49,488 nt of DNA from Lutispora saccharofermentans. GTDB taxonomy: Bacteria > Bacillota > Clostridia > Lutisporales > Lutisporaceae. Location of the stretch: positions 1 through 49,488 of the forward strand of contig NZ_JAJEKE010000025.1 of the NCBI RefSeq assembly GCF_024363565.1. The letters are read 5' to 3'. Positions 25,947 through 34,830 of this stretch are shown piece after piece. The stretch's first letter is position 1, and the number at the start of each line of letters is the position of its first letter. The notes beneath the pieces were generated by a model, which was not told the origin of the DNA, did not search any database, and worked only from the letters and a program-made list of their open reading frames with translations. A program made the translations under genes and the position numbers.

Positions 25947-26711
25947 ATGAAATTAGCTGGTAAAATCGCTGTTGTTACAGGAGCAAGTGCCGGAATGGGC
26001 CGGGATATTGCCCATCTGTTTGCAAAGGAAGGCGCTACTGTTTATGCTGTGGCAAGAAGGGTAGAAAGGCTTGAAGAATTAGCCGCCAGTTCAAAAGATT
26101 TTGCAGGAAAAATAATTCCATATGGCGCAGATTTGACGAAAAAAGAAGACGCCGAAAAGATCATCGATTTTGCATATAGCGACTCCAGCAGACTAGACAT
26201 TCTGGTAAATAATGCAGGCATAATGGATGATTTCAGCCCTGTGGGCGATGTAAAGGATGAGATGCTGGAAAAGGTCTTTAATTTAAATGTATTTGCACCT
26301 TTCTACAGCAGCAGAAAAGCAGTAGAAATATTCTTGAAGCAGGGCAGCGGAAATATCATCAACGTTGCATCTATAGGCGGCTTATATGGAGCAAGGGCTG
26401 GAGCTGCTTATACTGCATCCAAGCACGCGGTGGTAGGTTTGACTAAAAATACCGGATACATGTATGCTAAGAAGAACATCCGATGTAATGCTATATGCCC
26501 CGGCGGTGTAGAAACAGAAATTGCCACAGGAGATTTCATGAAAAATGCAAATCAAGAAGGCATTGGTGTCATTATGGCGAACATAGGCGGAAATCCAAGA
26601 AACGGAAAAAGCATGGAGATTGCAACTATAGCATTATTCTTGGCTTCTGATGATTCCAGCTTTGTCAATGGTCAGTGCATAACTGCAGACAGCGGCTGGA
26701 CTGCATTTTAG
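25947..26711 (+). CDS. Short-chain dehydrogenase/reductase (SDR)
   Basis: A 254-residue classical SDR. The cofactor motif is TGASAGMGRDIA, then the NNAG motif. The catalytic Ser is in INVASIGG and the YxxxK in YTASKHAVVGL. The C-terminus ...FVNGQCITADSGWTAF is typical. An Arg pair in VARRVERLEEL suggests NADPH. The ATG at 25947 follows AGGAGG; the longer start would include that site. The substrate is unknown. Confidence 0.9.
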   Translation: MKLAGKIAVVTGASAGMGRDIAHLFAKEGATVYAVARRVERLEELAASSKDFAGKIIPYGADLTKKEDAEKIIDFAYSDSSRLDILVNNAGIMDDFSPVGDVKDEMLEKVFNLNVFAPFYSSRKAVEIFLKQGSGNIINVASIGGLYGARAGAAYTASKHAVVGLTKNTGYMYAKKNIRCNAICPGGVETEIATGDFMKNANQEGIGVIMANIGGNPRNGKSMEIATIALFLASDDSSFVNGQCITADSGWTAF

Positions 26712-26722
26712 GATATTTATTG

Positions 26723-26747
26723 GCCCTGCAGGCTTAACCTGCAGGGC
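26723..26747. terminator. Bidirectional terminator between convergent genes
   Basis: GCCCTGCAGG (26723-26732) pairs exactly with CCTGCAGGGC (26738-26747), with a 5-nt loop. It separates the SDR gene from the convergent deacylase gene. Confidence 0.8.
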
Positions 26748-26752
26748 GCTTA

Positions 26753-27211
26753 TTATTTGCAAACATCTACCCATATGCCTTTTGTCACTTCCGCCAGATA
26801 ATCCACACTGATCTTCACGGCAGTGTTTGCTCCTCCCCCGGCAGGGAATACATAATCGAAAACCTTAAGGGACTCATCCAGATAGATATCCAGCAGCTTG
26901 ATCAGTCCAAAGGGACATACTCCGCCTGCCGGATGCCCCGTAGCCTCTTCCAGATCATCCAAGCTGATGAATCTCGGCTTTTCAGCAAAATTGTCTTTAA
27001 ATTTTCTGTTATCTACTTTTACATCACCTTTCGCCAGCAGCAATATATCCCTATCTTTGAGCCTGAATGCCATAGTCTTCGCTATTCTTGCCGGTTCAAC
27101 TCCAAGCGCCGCTGCAGCGAGCTCCACCGTAGCCGTGCTCGTATCCATCTCTATTACTTCCAGGGGAAGCCCCTCATCTTTAAATTGTTTTTTTACACTT
27201 TCTATACTCAT
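26753..27211 (-). CDS. YbaK/EbsC-type aminoacyl-tRNA deacylase
   Basis: A 152-residue INS-superfamily protein that hydrolyses mischarged aminoacyl-tRNA. Conserved parts are AAAALGVEPARIAKTMAFR, the lysine-rich KGDVKVDNRKFK, GHPAGGVCPFG and a C-terminal ISVDYL. These match the YbaK/EbsC branch. ATG at 27211 follows GGAGG; the longer frame upstream is non-coding. Confidence 0.87.
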   Translation of the reverse strand: MSIESVKKQFKDEGLPLEVIEMDTSTATVELAAAALGVEPARIAKTMAFRLKDRDILLLAKGDVKVDNRKFKDNFAEKPRFISLDDLEEATGHPAGGVCPFGLIKLLDIYLDESLKVFDYVFPAGGGANTAVKISVDYLAEVTKGIWVDVCK

Positions 27212-27295
27212 TTTTATCCTCCGATATTTATACTTTTGTATTATAATATCATTATAATACAACAATATAATAGAAGCCAGGCTAACCACAGGCTT

Positions 27296-28066
27296 ATGAA
27301 TATTAAAAGATATCGTATTATTATACTTTCTGTTATAAGGCAGGTGTTTGGAATAGATACCTATTATATAACCGCGTCTATAGAATTGAATGAATGGAAA
27401 AAAAGAATGAAGAAAAGGCCTTCTATAATCAATAAGGCTTCAAAGGGCGTTCAAAATAAGATCAACAGCATGCTGCCTGATAAATATCATGAAATTCTTA
27501 CTTCTGCTATAAAAAATATGGTCAGAATCGTGCTATCGGGTTCGGAATATATGACCAGAAAGCCTGATATGCTTATGTCCTTTGAAGAAAGAGAGAAGCT
27601 GGTCAAGGAAAAGATAAGCTTTTATAAAAAAACCGCCATGATTGAAGGCGCAGGTACAGGTGCAGGAGGAGTACTGATGGGCTTTGCAGACTTTCCCCTG
27701 CTTCTCAGCATAAAAATCAAATTTTTATATGATGTCGCATCCATCTATGGCTTTGATGTCAGAGACTACAAAGAAAGATTATACATTTTGAAAATATTTC
27801 AGCTCGCTTTTTCAAGCCAGGCTGCAGCAAATAAAATCTTTTATGAAATGGAAAACTGGAATGAGCTCTCCAAAGCCCTGCCCAGCAGTTTAGAGCTTTT
27901 TGATTGGAGAGGTTTTCAACAAGAATATAGAGACTATATAGATATTGCGAAGCTTTTGCAGATGGTGCCCGGAATAGGAGCAATTGTGGGAGCCTATACC
28001 AATTCCAAGCTTTTGGATAAGCTTGGAATCACTGCAATGAACTCTTATAGGATGAGGATTTTATAG
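27296..28066 (+). CDS. EcsC-family protein
   Basis: About 256 residues. The region AMIEGAGTGAGGVLMGFADFPLLLSIKIKFLYDVASIYG is the EcsC signature. The C-terminus (VPGIGAIVGAYTNSKLLDKLG) is also typical. In Bacillus, EcsC accompanies the EcsAB ABC transporter, but no EcsAB is present here. The start is uncertain: the ATG at 27296 has only a weak AGG upstream. An open frame reaching back to 26933 runs antisense to the deacylase gene and is not real there. Confidence 0.75.
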   Translation: MNIKRYRIIILSVIRQVFGIDTYYITASIELNEWKKRMKKRPSIINKASKGVQNKINSMLPDKYHEILTSAIKNMVRIVLSGSEYMTRKPDMLMSFEEREKLVKEKISFYKKTAMIEGAGTGAGGVLMGFADFPLLLSIKIKFLYDVASIYGFDVRDYKERLYILKIFQLAFSSQAAANKIFYEMENWNELSKALPSSLELFDWRGFQQEYRDYIDIAKLLQMVPGIGAIVGAYTNSKLLDKLGITAMNSYRMRIL

Positions 28067-28080
28067 AGCCCGATTGGGGA

Positions 28081-28110
28081 AAGGTGGATTTATTCTTTGA
28101 AATCCACCTT
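28081..28110. terminator. Hairpin at the convergent gene ends
   Basis: AAGGTGGATTT (28081-28091) pairs with AAATCCACCTT (28100-28110), an 11-bp stem. It overlaps the end of the minus-strand gene. The U-run is poor on both strands. Confidence 0.4.
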
Positions 28111-28587
28111 GGCCAATTTCCCATTTTCATTCATAGTTATTTGAGTTATCTTAGAAAGCTTTTTTTCATCATTTATTTTTGCACATTCAAGGACTTGGAG
28201 GACCTTCGCCGTAGGCCCATCAGCTTTATAAACGTCCCCTAATATTTTAAGTATGGAATAGGGATGGTCAGGGTCTTTAAGGCCTATAAATGAAGAATTG
28301 GGTGCTTTGATAGCATCTGCAATGAGCTTTGCATAGTCTATATCTGCAAGATCGGCTATAAGAAAATAATCCGTCTCCTCCTTAAGATCTTCAAAACCCT
28401 TCACCTGTTTGATTTTAAAGCTTCCCTTTGCAACTGCACCGGCGGCAGCCATAAGCGGCAGGATGCCCCAGCCTCTGTGTCCGGAAATTATCAGGCAGTC
28501 TTTTCTCATTATCGACTCTTCTATATAATTTCCTTGACCCTCTGTCATAAAGCCTTGGTCTACCATTTTCTTCAAAAAGTTGTTCAT
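28090..28587 (-). CDS. Secretion-ATPase-like protein with a lost P-loop
   Basis: A 165-residue protein. MRKDCLIISGHRGWGILPLMAAA aligns in position with the CpaF/TadA Walker A region (…ILISGGTGSGKTTLL). The Gly-Lys-Thr is replaced, so ATP binding is probably lost. YFLIADLADIDYAKLIADAI then fits the Walker B/GEVR region and FIGLKDPDHPYSIL the 'TIHA' region. Thus it looks like a shortened, inactive relative of type II/IV secretion ATPases. AGGAGAG precedes the ATG. No pilus genes are nearby. The assignment rests on my reading of motifs. Confidence 0.6.
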   Translation of the reverse strand: MNNFLKKMVDQGFMTEGQGNYIEESIMRKDCLIISGHRGWGILPLMAAAGAVAKGSFKIKQVKGFEDLKEETDYFLIADLADIDYAKLIADAIKAPNSSFIGLKDPDHPYSILKILGDVYKADGPTAKVLQVLECAKINDEKKLSKITQITMNENGKLAKVDFKE

Positions 28588-28749
28588 TCGATCTCTCCTA
28601 TCTTTTACTGAAAAATACTATGTTATTACAACCGATACGTTATATTATTATTCTATCATAAATATCATATCAAATACATTTTAAAATATTTTGTATTCAA
28701 AATATTTTATTGAAAGCCTTATAACCTTATTTGTATCAAGCTTGTACTG

Positions 28750-28778
28750 TTTACATAGCAGGTGAAATGGCTTATAAT
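28750..28778 (+). promoter_or_regulatory. Strong sigma-A promoter of prsA
   Basis: TTTACA (28750-28755), exactly 17 bp, then TATAAT (28773-28778). It lies about 55 bp before the TTG start of the foldase gene. Just upstream, two AAAATATTTT blocks about 16 bp apart may act as an UP-like element. Confidence 0.75.
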
Positions 28779-28832
28779 ATTACTTATCCGACATCCGGCA
28801 ATATGCTATTACTTTAAAAGAAAAGAGATGAT

Positions 28833-29801
28833 TTGTTGAATAAGAAAAGAAGCCTATCCATGGTGTTAGTTGTTTCAATGCTGGCAATATCTGTTATGCT
28901 TACCGGCTGCAGTTCTATCGGTACTGCCCAGGCATCAGATGATATTATTGTAGCAAAGGCTGCAGGCCAGGAAATCAAAAAGTCTTATTATGATGATATG
29001 TTTAATATATTTAAGGTCCAGCAAGAGCAAAATTATGGACCGGAAATATGGGAAAAAGAAGTCAGCGGTAAAAAGTATATAGATTTTGCAAAAGAGGAGC
29101 TATTGAACTCTTTGATCGATGAAACAATTTTGTTGAAAAAAGCTGCTGATTTAGGAGTTATAGCTTCCCAAGATAAGGTTGATGAGGAAGTCGAATATAT
29201 CAGGCAGATGTTCGAATCAGATAAAGAGTATAAAGATTACCTTGCTGCCCAGGGCATCACAGCCGATTATGTAGTAAACAGCATTCGCAAGAGAATGATT
29301 ATCAGTAATTTTATCAATGAAGTCACCAAATCGATGGATGTGCCTGAAAATGAACTTAGAGCAGCCTATGACTCTATGAAAAGCAGCTTTATAAGTGTTA
29401 AGGCAAGCCATATTTTGATAGAGAGCGAAGAAGAGGCAACAAAAATTTTACTAAGAGCGAAAGCCGGTGAAGATTTCAACAAGCTGGCTGCAGAATTTTC
29501 CATTGATCCCAGTGCAAAAGAAAATAGCGGCGACTTAGGCTACTTCAGCGCCGGTGACATGATTCCCGAGTTCGAGGAGGCTGCATTTTCTCTGGAGCCC
29601 GGTCAAATAAGCGGTTTGGTGCAATCCGACTACGGATTTCATATCATTAAAGTAGAGGATAAAAAAGTGCTAAGCTTTGATGAGACTAAGACTCAGATTA
29701 AAGAGGAGCTGCTTTCCAATAAGAAAAATGAATATTTTACTTCCTATTTTGAAGAGTTAAAATCAAAGTCCGAAGTAATAACGTATATGGAAAACCTATA
29801 G
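28833..29801 (+). CDS. prsA: PrsA/SurA-like peptidyl-prolyl isomerase lipoprotein
   Basis: A 322-residue extracellular foldase. The signal peptide ends in the lipobox LTGC, with Cys at about residue 26. An N-terminal SurA-like helical chaperone part follows. The parvulin domain covers about residues 195-285 (VKASHILIESEEEATKILLRA, GDLGYFSAGDMIPEFEEAAF, YGFHIIKVED). It helps secreted proteins fold at the outer face of the membrane. The start is TTG; a second TTG follows directly. It has its own promoter and terminator. Confidence 0.9.
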   Translation: MLNKKRSLSMVLVVSMLAISVMLTGCSSIGTAQASDDIIVAKAAGQEIKKSYYDDMFNIFKVQQEQNYGPEIWEKEVSGKKYIDFAKEELLNSLIDETILLKKAADLGVIASQDKVDEEVEYIRQMFESDKEYKDYLAAQGITADYVVNSIRKRMIISNFINEVTKSMDVPENELRAAYDSMKSSFISVKASHILIESEEEATKILLRAKAGEDFNKLAAEFSIDPSAKENSGDLGYFSAGDMIPEFEEAAFSLEPGQISGLVQSDYGFHIIKVEDKKVLSFDETKTQIKEELLSNKKNEYFTSYFEELKSKSEVITYMENL

Positions 29802-29817
29802 GTTTTCCATTTTTTTA
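29787..29817 (+). terminator. Terminator of prsA, overlapping its stop codon
   Basis: ATGGAAAACCTA (29787-29798) is followed by its exact complement (29799-29810) and then by seven T residues. The TAG stop lies in the hairpin centre. It may also serve the convergent ABC permease gene. Confidence 0.85.
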
Positions 29818-30567
29818 GAGGAAAATCCATGGGCAAAGCTTTCTTTCCACAATATCCAAAGCCGTCAAAAGGAAAAGCCCGAGAAGGCTTAAGCCTAATA
29901 TGCCCGAGAACATATCCAGATAATCCACCATTGTCCAGGCGTTCATTATATAGTATCCGATACCGTAAGTAGTTGCAAAGTTTTCAGCAAAAAATAAGGT
30001 TGAAATGCTTATTCCTAAGCTTATCCTGAGCCCGGAAATCAGTTTGGGCATCACTGCGGGCATGATCAGATGCCGGTATATCCCCACTCCTGAAACTCCC
30101 AGCGATGATACGGAATAAAAGAGCTCCTTGGGTATTTCCTTTACCCCGTCCCTCACTGCTATAAGTATCTGAAATATGATTATAGTGACAATAAGCGTGA
30201 TTTTAGATAAATCTTCGATGCCCAATAAAATCATGAATATAGGCAGGAAAGCTATTTTGGGCAAGGGATATAGTATATATACAATAGGGGAAATTATAGC
30301 ATCTCCCCTATTGTTCATGCCTATCCAAAGCCCCAACGGAACCCCCAGAAGCATCGATACGGCTATAGCTGCTGCTATTCTCCCAAAGCTGGCCAGCAGA
30401 TGCATCGACAATACACCTGGCAGCAAAGCTATGAATCGCTTTACCGTTTCATAGGGACCGGGTATAACGTTTGATTTTATGGTGATATGGAGCATATACC
30501 ATAGAAAGCATACCATCAAAATGCCATAAACGGTTTTATCATTTATACCTCTCTTAAATATCTTCAT
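29815..30567 (-). CDS. ABC transporter permease (SsuC/TauC/ThiX type)
   Basis: A 250-residue inner-membrane permease with about six helices and the BPD_transp_1 EAA loop (AVRDGVKEIPKELFYSVSSLGVSG). The family takes up sulfonates, taurine, nitrate or pyrimidine precursors. ATG at 30567 has AGGAAGG at 8 nt. It overlaps the ATPase gene by 14 bp, so it is the last gene of a three-gene import operon. Confidence 0.88.
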   Translation of the reverse strand: MKIFKRGINDKTVYGILMVCFLWYMLHITIKSNVIPGPYETVKRFIALLPGVLSMHLLASFGRIAAAIAVSMLLGVPLGLWIGMNNRGDAIISPIVYILYPLPKIAFLPIFMILLGIEDLSKITLIVTIIIFQILIAVRDGVKEIPKELFYSVSSLGVSGVGIYRHLIMPAVMPKLISGLRISLGISISTLFFAENFATTYGIGYYIMNAWTMVDYLDMFSGILGLSLLGLFLLTALDIVERKLCPWIFL

Positions 30568-31297
30568 ATGATCTACCTTCCTCAAGCCATCTTCTTACTT
30601 CAAGACATATGTTGTAATAATCAATCCTGGAGCGGATTTCCGCATCACCAAAATAGGGATTGTCAATTATCTTTCTAATCTTTGATTTCTCCATAACGAC
30701 AATCTCTTGCCCTAAAAACACCGCTTCTTCTATGCTATGGGTTACAAACACAATAGTAACAGGCCTCTTCTTATAGAGCTTCAAAATGAGGTTCTGAGCA
30801 TTCTCCCTGGTCATAGCGTCCAGCGCAGAGGTAGCCTCATCCAAAAGCAGCAAATCCGGCTTTGTAACGAGGGTTCTGGCTATGGTGACCCTCTGTTTCT
30901 GGCCTCCGCTTAATTGTGCGGGATACTTAGCCTTCAGATCTCCAATATCCAGTTCATTCAGTATTTGATTTACCTCTTCATGAATATCTGCCTTATTTAT
31001 TCCCCGCACCTTTAATCCTAAAGCTACATTATCCCATACGTTTTTCCAGGGCAGCAGCCCATAGTCTTGCAGGATTACCCCTGTTTTTCTCCTGCTCCCT
31101 TTCAATTTTTCACCGTTGATCAGAAGCTCTCCTTCTTTAATATTAAGAAGCCCTGCCAATAAATATAGCAGGGTTGTCTTTCCGCATCCGGATGGCCCTA
31201 TGATAGCACAGGTGGTATTTTTCTTTATGCTGAGGTTGATATCATGCAATGCCTCATCCGGGCCGTATGAAAAATGCAGATTTTTTATGCGGATCAT
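30554..31297 (-). CDS. ABC transporter ATPase (SsuB/TauB type)
   Basis: A 247-residue nucleotide-binding subunit. Walker A is IIGPSGCGKTTLL, the Q-loop LQDYGLLPW, the signature LSGGQKQRVTIAR, and Walker B PDLLLLDEATSALD. The H-loop His is in VTHSIEEA. It overlaps the binding-protein gene by 4 bp (ATGA), indicating coupled translation. Confidence 0.94.
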   Translation of the reverse strand: MIRIKNLHFSYGPDEALHDINLSIKKNTTCAIIGPSGCGKTTLLYLLAGLLNIKEGELLINGEKLKGSRRKTGVILQDYGLLPWKNVWDNVALGLKVRGINKADIHEEVNQILNELDIGDLKAKYPAQLSGGQKQRVTIARTLVTKPDLLLLDEATSALDAMTRENAQNLILKLYKKRPVTIVFVTHSIEEAVFLGQEIVVMEKSKIRKIIDNPYFGDAEIRSRIDYYNICLEVRRWLEEGRSYEDI

Positions 31298-32229
31298 TGC
31301 TTCACGAACTCCCTTACAACGAGGTCTTCCGGTTTTACTTGCATATCCTTCTTCAATACATTCTCAACCCATGTGATTACCTTTTCCAAATAGGCTGCAT
31401 CCGGCAGTGACGCTTTGCTGAATTGAGGCAGAGCAATGCTTTCCTTGATTTCCGGCTTCAAATTCAGCTTTTCTATCAATATCTCTCTTGCTTTATTCTC
31501 ATCCTTATTTATATCTTCAACAGCCTTATCATATGCCCGGTGGAACAGCTCAACAGCCTCGGATTTTTCTGCCAATGCCTTGCCGGTAAAGGCCATGACA
31601 TCAGGGCAATATCCGTCCTCCGGATCAAACATTCTCTTTTCAAGGCCTCCTAAGGCACCCATGGATGCCATAGGCTCCGGAAATAATCCCATATCTGCCT
31701 TGCCGCTTTTTATCATTTCCAGGCGTGCCGGTATCTCATTTATAAATACCTTTTCTATATTATATTTATCACCCAGCCATTCATCTATCAGAAAATTTGT
31801 GACGCTCACTTCCATCATGGCCACTTTAATATCCTTTTTCTCCTCATATCCTGCTTTAACTAAAACAGGAAACATTCCGGAAGTTGTAGTCGTTACCTTG
31901 ATATCGAAGCCCCCGTTCACATTGGCCGCAACTGCGATGAGGTCAGTCATTGCGCCATCTATTGAATTTGTCTGAAGTGCACTTTGTCTGTCCTGTCCAT
32001 TATTAAAAACTATAAGCTCCACATCTAATCCTAATTCCTTGAAATAGCCCTTTTTTTCTGCTATAAACATAGGTGCTGAGTCTACAGCGGGCATAAGGCC
32101 TACTTTTAAGGAAAGGTTTTTAGCCTCTTCCGGCTTAACAGCCTGCGGCGGAGTGCCGCTGTTGCTGCAGCCTACTAAGGATATAAGACTTAGTGCCAAT
32201 ACTACAGCCAATAATTTTCTAATGTTCAT
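31294..32229 (-). CDS. ABC transporter substrate-binding lipoprotein (SsuA/NMT1-like)
   Basis: A 311-residue lipoprotein with lipobox LVGC at about residues 18-21. The mature part begins LKVGLMPAVDSAPMFIAEKKGYFKELGLDVELI, the NMT1/SsuA signature. ATG at 32229 has AGGAGG about 11 nt upstream. Known relatives bind sulfonates, nitrate, taurine or thiamine precursors; the ligand here cannot be fixed. No matching riboswitch was convincing upstream. It leads the three-gene operon. Confidence 0.88.
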   Translation of the reverse strand: MNIRKLLAVVLALSLISLVGCSNSGTPPQAVKPEEAKNLSLKVGLMPAVDSAPMFIAEKKGYFKELGLDVELIVFNNGQDRQSALQTNSIDGAMTDLIAVAANVNGGFDIKVTTTTSGMFPVLVKAGYEEKKDIKVAMMEVSVTNFLIDEWLGDKYNIEKVFINEIPARLEMIKSGKADMGLFPEPMASMGALGGLEKRMFDPEDGYCPDVMAFTGKALAEKSEAVELFHRAYDKAVEDINKDENKAREILIEKLNLKPEIKESIALPQFSKASLPDAAYLEKVITWVENVLKKDMQVKPEDLVVREFVKQ

Positions 32230-32372
32230 TATATGTATATCCTCCTGATAATTATTTTGCCATAATAGTATTTTACAACTAAAACTGCGATTCATCTACT
32301 ATTAATTTTGTCCATTCAAAACCCCATCTCAGCAGCCTAGAGCAAGACTTTATACAATACTTACGCTTTTTG

Positions 32373-34319
32373 CTATTGACTCAAGGTCTTTACCAGGGCA
32401 AGTATTATATCATCAATATTATTTTCTTTTATGAAGCTTTCAACTTTTTGCTTTTGTATATAATCCAGCTTATCTTCTAATCTGCTTCCATATATTCTGA
32501 TTATAAATATTTTATCGCTTACTTCATGCTTGACTGTCAATTCATCATACCCATCGGCTTCAATGGCTGCATTTAAATAATATTTGTTCTTAGTCTCTAT
32601 AAATGGCCTGTCCTCAAAAGCTTGACCACTAATCTCTTCTTCAACATCCCTCTCTATATCATTATCCTTAATGAAGCTATCAAATTGTATAATCACTTTA
32701 TCGTAGTTATCACTATTTTGATAAAAAATATTTATATTATTAATATCCCTGATCAAGCCTTTCCTCTTGTATATCATATTTGTTTGATGTTCATCAGCCT
32801 TAGGCGTATTAAAATAATTGCTTCTGAACGCATTGATCTCTATTTTATCCAGCTTTAAATCTCCAAGCTTATCCGGTATATAATCGAAACTATTGCCAAA
32901 ATGCTGATCTACTTCATCCTTGGCTCCGGACAGGTTACTCCCCATTACATAATAGTTTTTATTTTCTACTTCAATAAATTTATATTCGCCGAAATTCATG
33001 TTTTTTGCTTCTCTTCTTATGGCATCATATATTTTATCATGCTTTTCTCCGAGTATAATGCTGTCTGAAGAAGTTTTAATCAAAAATTTGGCCAGCATTT
33101 CACTGATGTTTTCCATAAAATCAATATCCAATATGTCTATAGTATCTTCTAAAATATGAATATCCTTGTAGCCTGTTGTAATATTTATTCCTACAGGAAA
33201 TGAAGCATGGTCACTTATGTATTCTGCATATGCCGGAGTGCTTTTTATTCCGGAATCATTGAAAAAAGAATTCAGTTTATCAGTTAAGAGTTTTATCTCC
33301 GGCAAATCATGTTGATAATCTATGAATAGTTTTTTTTCACCCTTATGGCCTATACAGTCCATATTAATATTTGCAATAAAATCATAATCTTTGAAGATTT
33401 CTTCCCTCAATATCTTACTGCCGTAAAGAAAAGTTTCTTCGCTATTTATGCCGGAAAATATTATATCGTTAGGAAGTTCATTATTCTTTGAGTATTCTCC
33501 TATTCTCCTCGCCGTATCCAGCAAAATAGAAACCCCTGAGCTATTATCATAGGCTCCTTTCCATATGCTTTCTCCAATACTTCCTACATGGTCTAAATGA
33601 GCAGTAATCAGGAAAGCCTTGCTACTATCCTTTCCTTTTATTATGCCTATTACATTGTTTTCTTCTATTTCTTTCAATTCACCGGAGGAGCTCATATGAA
33701 CCTCTCCGCCCGGATTACTCTTTAATATCTCATATACTTCTTCTGTTATATTAAAAACATTCCTGTCTCCATACTTTTCATCACTGTTATTGCCTTTTTT
33801 TAATCTCTCTGTTGATATCAATATCCCTTTGACATTAGATTTTTTTATATTATCATCTTTATGCCCCTTTGCGACAAGAATGCAGTCCTCTTCGCCAGCA
33901 GCATCAAAGCCTATCGGCAATCTTAAAGTTCCAGGACAAATAGAAGAGTCCATAAAATCCTTACCATACTCAAATTTTATTATATTGTTCTTTGTATCCT
34001 TTAGCTCTAATATCATTTTATCTGAATCTATCACCAATATTTGCTGTAAATAAGGATGATAAAAACTATTATTATACGGCTCTATTGAAAAATCCTTGAA
34101 CCTGCTTACTATGTATTCCTTGGCTTTCTTATTGCCTTCCGTTCCTATCAACCTTCCGTCACATTCATCAGAGATAAGATATTGCAGTGCCTCATAGACT
34201 GTGTCATCCTCATTCTCAATCTTATTTATCTCGATGAAATTTTGAGGGCTTGCATTACAACCAGTTAGAAATAATATAAAGCACATCGATATTGATAGGA
34301 GCGTTATTCTTTTCCCCAT
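32373..34319 (-). CDS. M28-family metallopeptidase lipoprotein
   Basis: A 648-residue lipoprotein with lipobox FLTGC near residue 20. The M28 domain carries the zinc ligands in order: ITAHLDHVG, GAYDNSSGVS, NSEETFLYG, NINMDCIGH and IHILEDTIDI. It probably acts as an aminopeptidase outside the membrane. About 200 C-terminal residues after the peptidase domain look like a separate module that I do not recognise. ATG at 34319 follows AAGGAAGG at 8 nt. Confidence 0.85.
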   Translation of the reverse strand: MGKRITLLSISMCFILFLTGCNASPQNFIEINKIENEDDTVYEALQYLISDECDGRLIGTEGNKKAKEYIVSRFKDFSIEPYNNSFYHPYLQQILVIDSDKMILELKDTKNNIIKFEYGKDFMDSSICPGTLRLPIGFDAAGEEDCILVAKGHKDDNIKKSNVKGILISTERLKKGNNSDEKYGDRNVFNITEEVYEILKSNPGGEVHMSSSGELKEIEENNVIGIIKGKDSSKAFLITAHLDHVGSIGESIWKGAYDNSSGVSILLDTARRIGEYSKNNELPNDIIFSGINSEETFLYGSKILREEIFKDYDFIANINMDCIGHKGEKKLFIDYQHDLPEIKLLTDKLNSFFNDSGIKSTPAYAEYISDHASFPVGINITTGYKDIHILEDTIDILDIDFMENISEMLAKFLIKTSSDSIILGEKHDKIYDAIRREAKNMNFGEYKFIEVENKNYYVMGSNLSGAKDEVDQHFGNSFDYIPDKLGDLKLDKIEINAFRSNYFNTPKADEHQTNMIYKRKGLIRDINNINIFYQNSDNYDKVIIQFDSFIKDNDIERDVEEEISGQAFEDRPFIETKNKYYLNAAIEADGYDELTVKHEVSDKIFIIRIYGSRLEDKLDYIQKQKVESFIKENNIDDIILALVKTLSQ

Positions 34320-34347
34320 GACTAGACCTTCCTTCATAACTTTTTGA

Positions 34348-34372
34348 GCCCCTGCAGAAAATCTACAGGGGC
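34348..34372. repeat. Stem-loop in the leader of the M28 gene
   Basis: GCCCCTG (34348-34354) pairs with CAGGGGC (34366-34372). The stem can be extended by AGA/TCT across one mismatch. On the minus strand it lies between the small secreted-protein gene and the M28 gene. No U-run follows, so a leader or RNA-stability role is as likely as termination. Confidence 0.4.
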
Positions 34373-34385
34373 AATTTATTTAGCA

Positions 34386-34727
34386 TTAGTGAACTATCGA
34401 ATGCTCTTCCTTATATTCTATATTAGTATTTCTTAAAGAGTATCCGCAGTTTGGGCATTCATAATAATAATCCACTTCTCTTTGATACTCCCTGATAATG
34501 CATTGATAGTATTCTGGACAGGCCTTTGCTGAAACAAAAAGCCAGGAACCAGGTTTTACACTCGCCAGTCTCATTACACTACCACAAAAGTCACATGCAG
34601 GAGCTCTTAGTGCTCCAATTCTGTCTGCCTCGCAATCGGCCCCATAACCGTCAGCTGATAATATGCCAGACATAGTAGATACTAATAGCAATACTACCAG
34701 AACTAATAAAAAAGTATTTTTCCTCAT
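34386..34727 (-). CDS. Small secreted protein with CxxC pairs
   Basis: A 113-residue protein. A signal peptide (FLLVLVVLLLVSTMSGILSA, about residues 5-24) precedes a mature part with CDFCG near residue 46, CPEYYQC near 70 and CPNCG near 93. This suggests a zinc-ribbon or disulfide-stabilised domain. It lies just downstream of the broken agrD relic on the same strand, an arrangement shared with the intact agrD locus near the right edge. Function unknown. Confidence 0.75.
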   Translation of the reverse strand: MRKNTFLLVLVVLLLVSTMSGILSADGYGADCEADRIGALRAPACDFCGSVMRLASVKPGSWLFVSAKACPEYYQCIIREYQREVDYYYECPNCGYSLRNTNIEYKEEHSIVH

Positions 34728-34830
34728 TTGCCTTTGTCTCCTCTCTTTAATTAAAGTTCATTTGCTTATATAGTTAATGACCTCTTACATTTCTACTAAT
34801 AAAAATAGGTATTAACTAGCCTTTAAACTT

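Noticed and set aside
26933..27295. A long plus-strand frame joined to the EcsC gene
   Set aside because: It runs antisense to the YbaK-type gene, which has clear family motifs and a good ribosome site. The EcsC gene begins after it.
32230..32372. TPP-riboswitch-like CTGCTGAGATGGGG...TTTTGAATGG in the ABC binding-protein leader
   Set aside because: Only fragments resemble the thi-box. The second conserved half (the GTAATACCAGCGTAGGGA-type sequence) is missing, so I do not call a riboswitch.
34741..34800. A LytTR-like block (AGTAGAAATGTAAGAGG) upstream of the secreted protein at 34727
   Set aside because: Some similarity to promoter C, but the core ATGTCATATTTA is not kept and no matching -10 lies at 52 bp.
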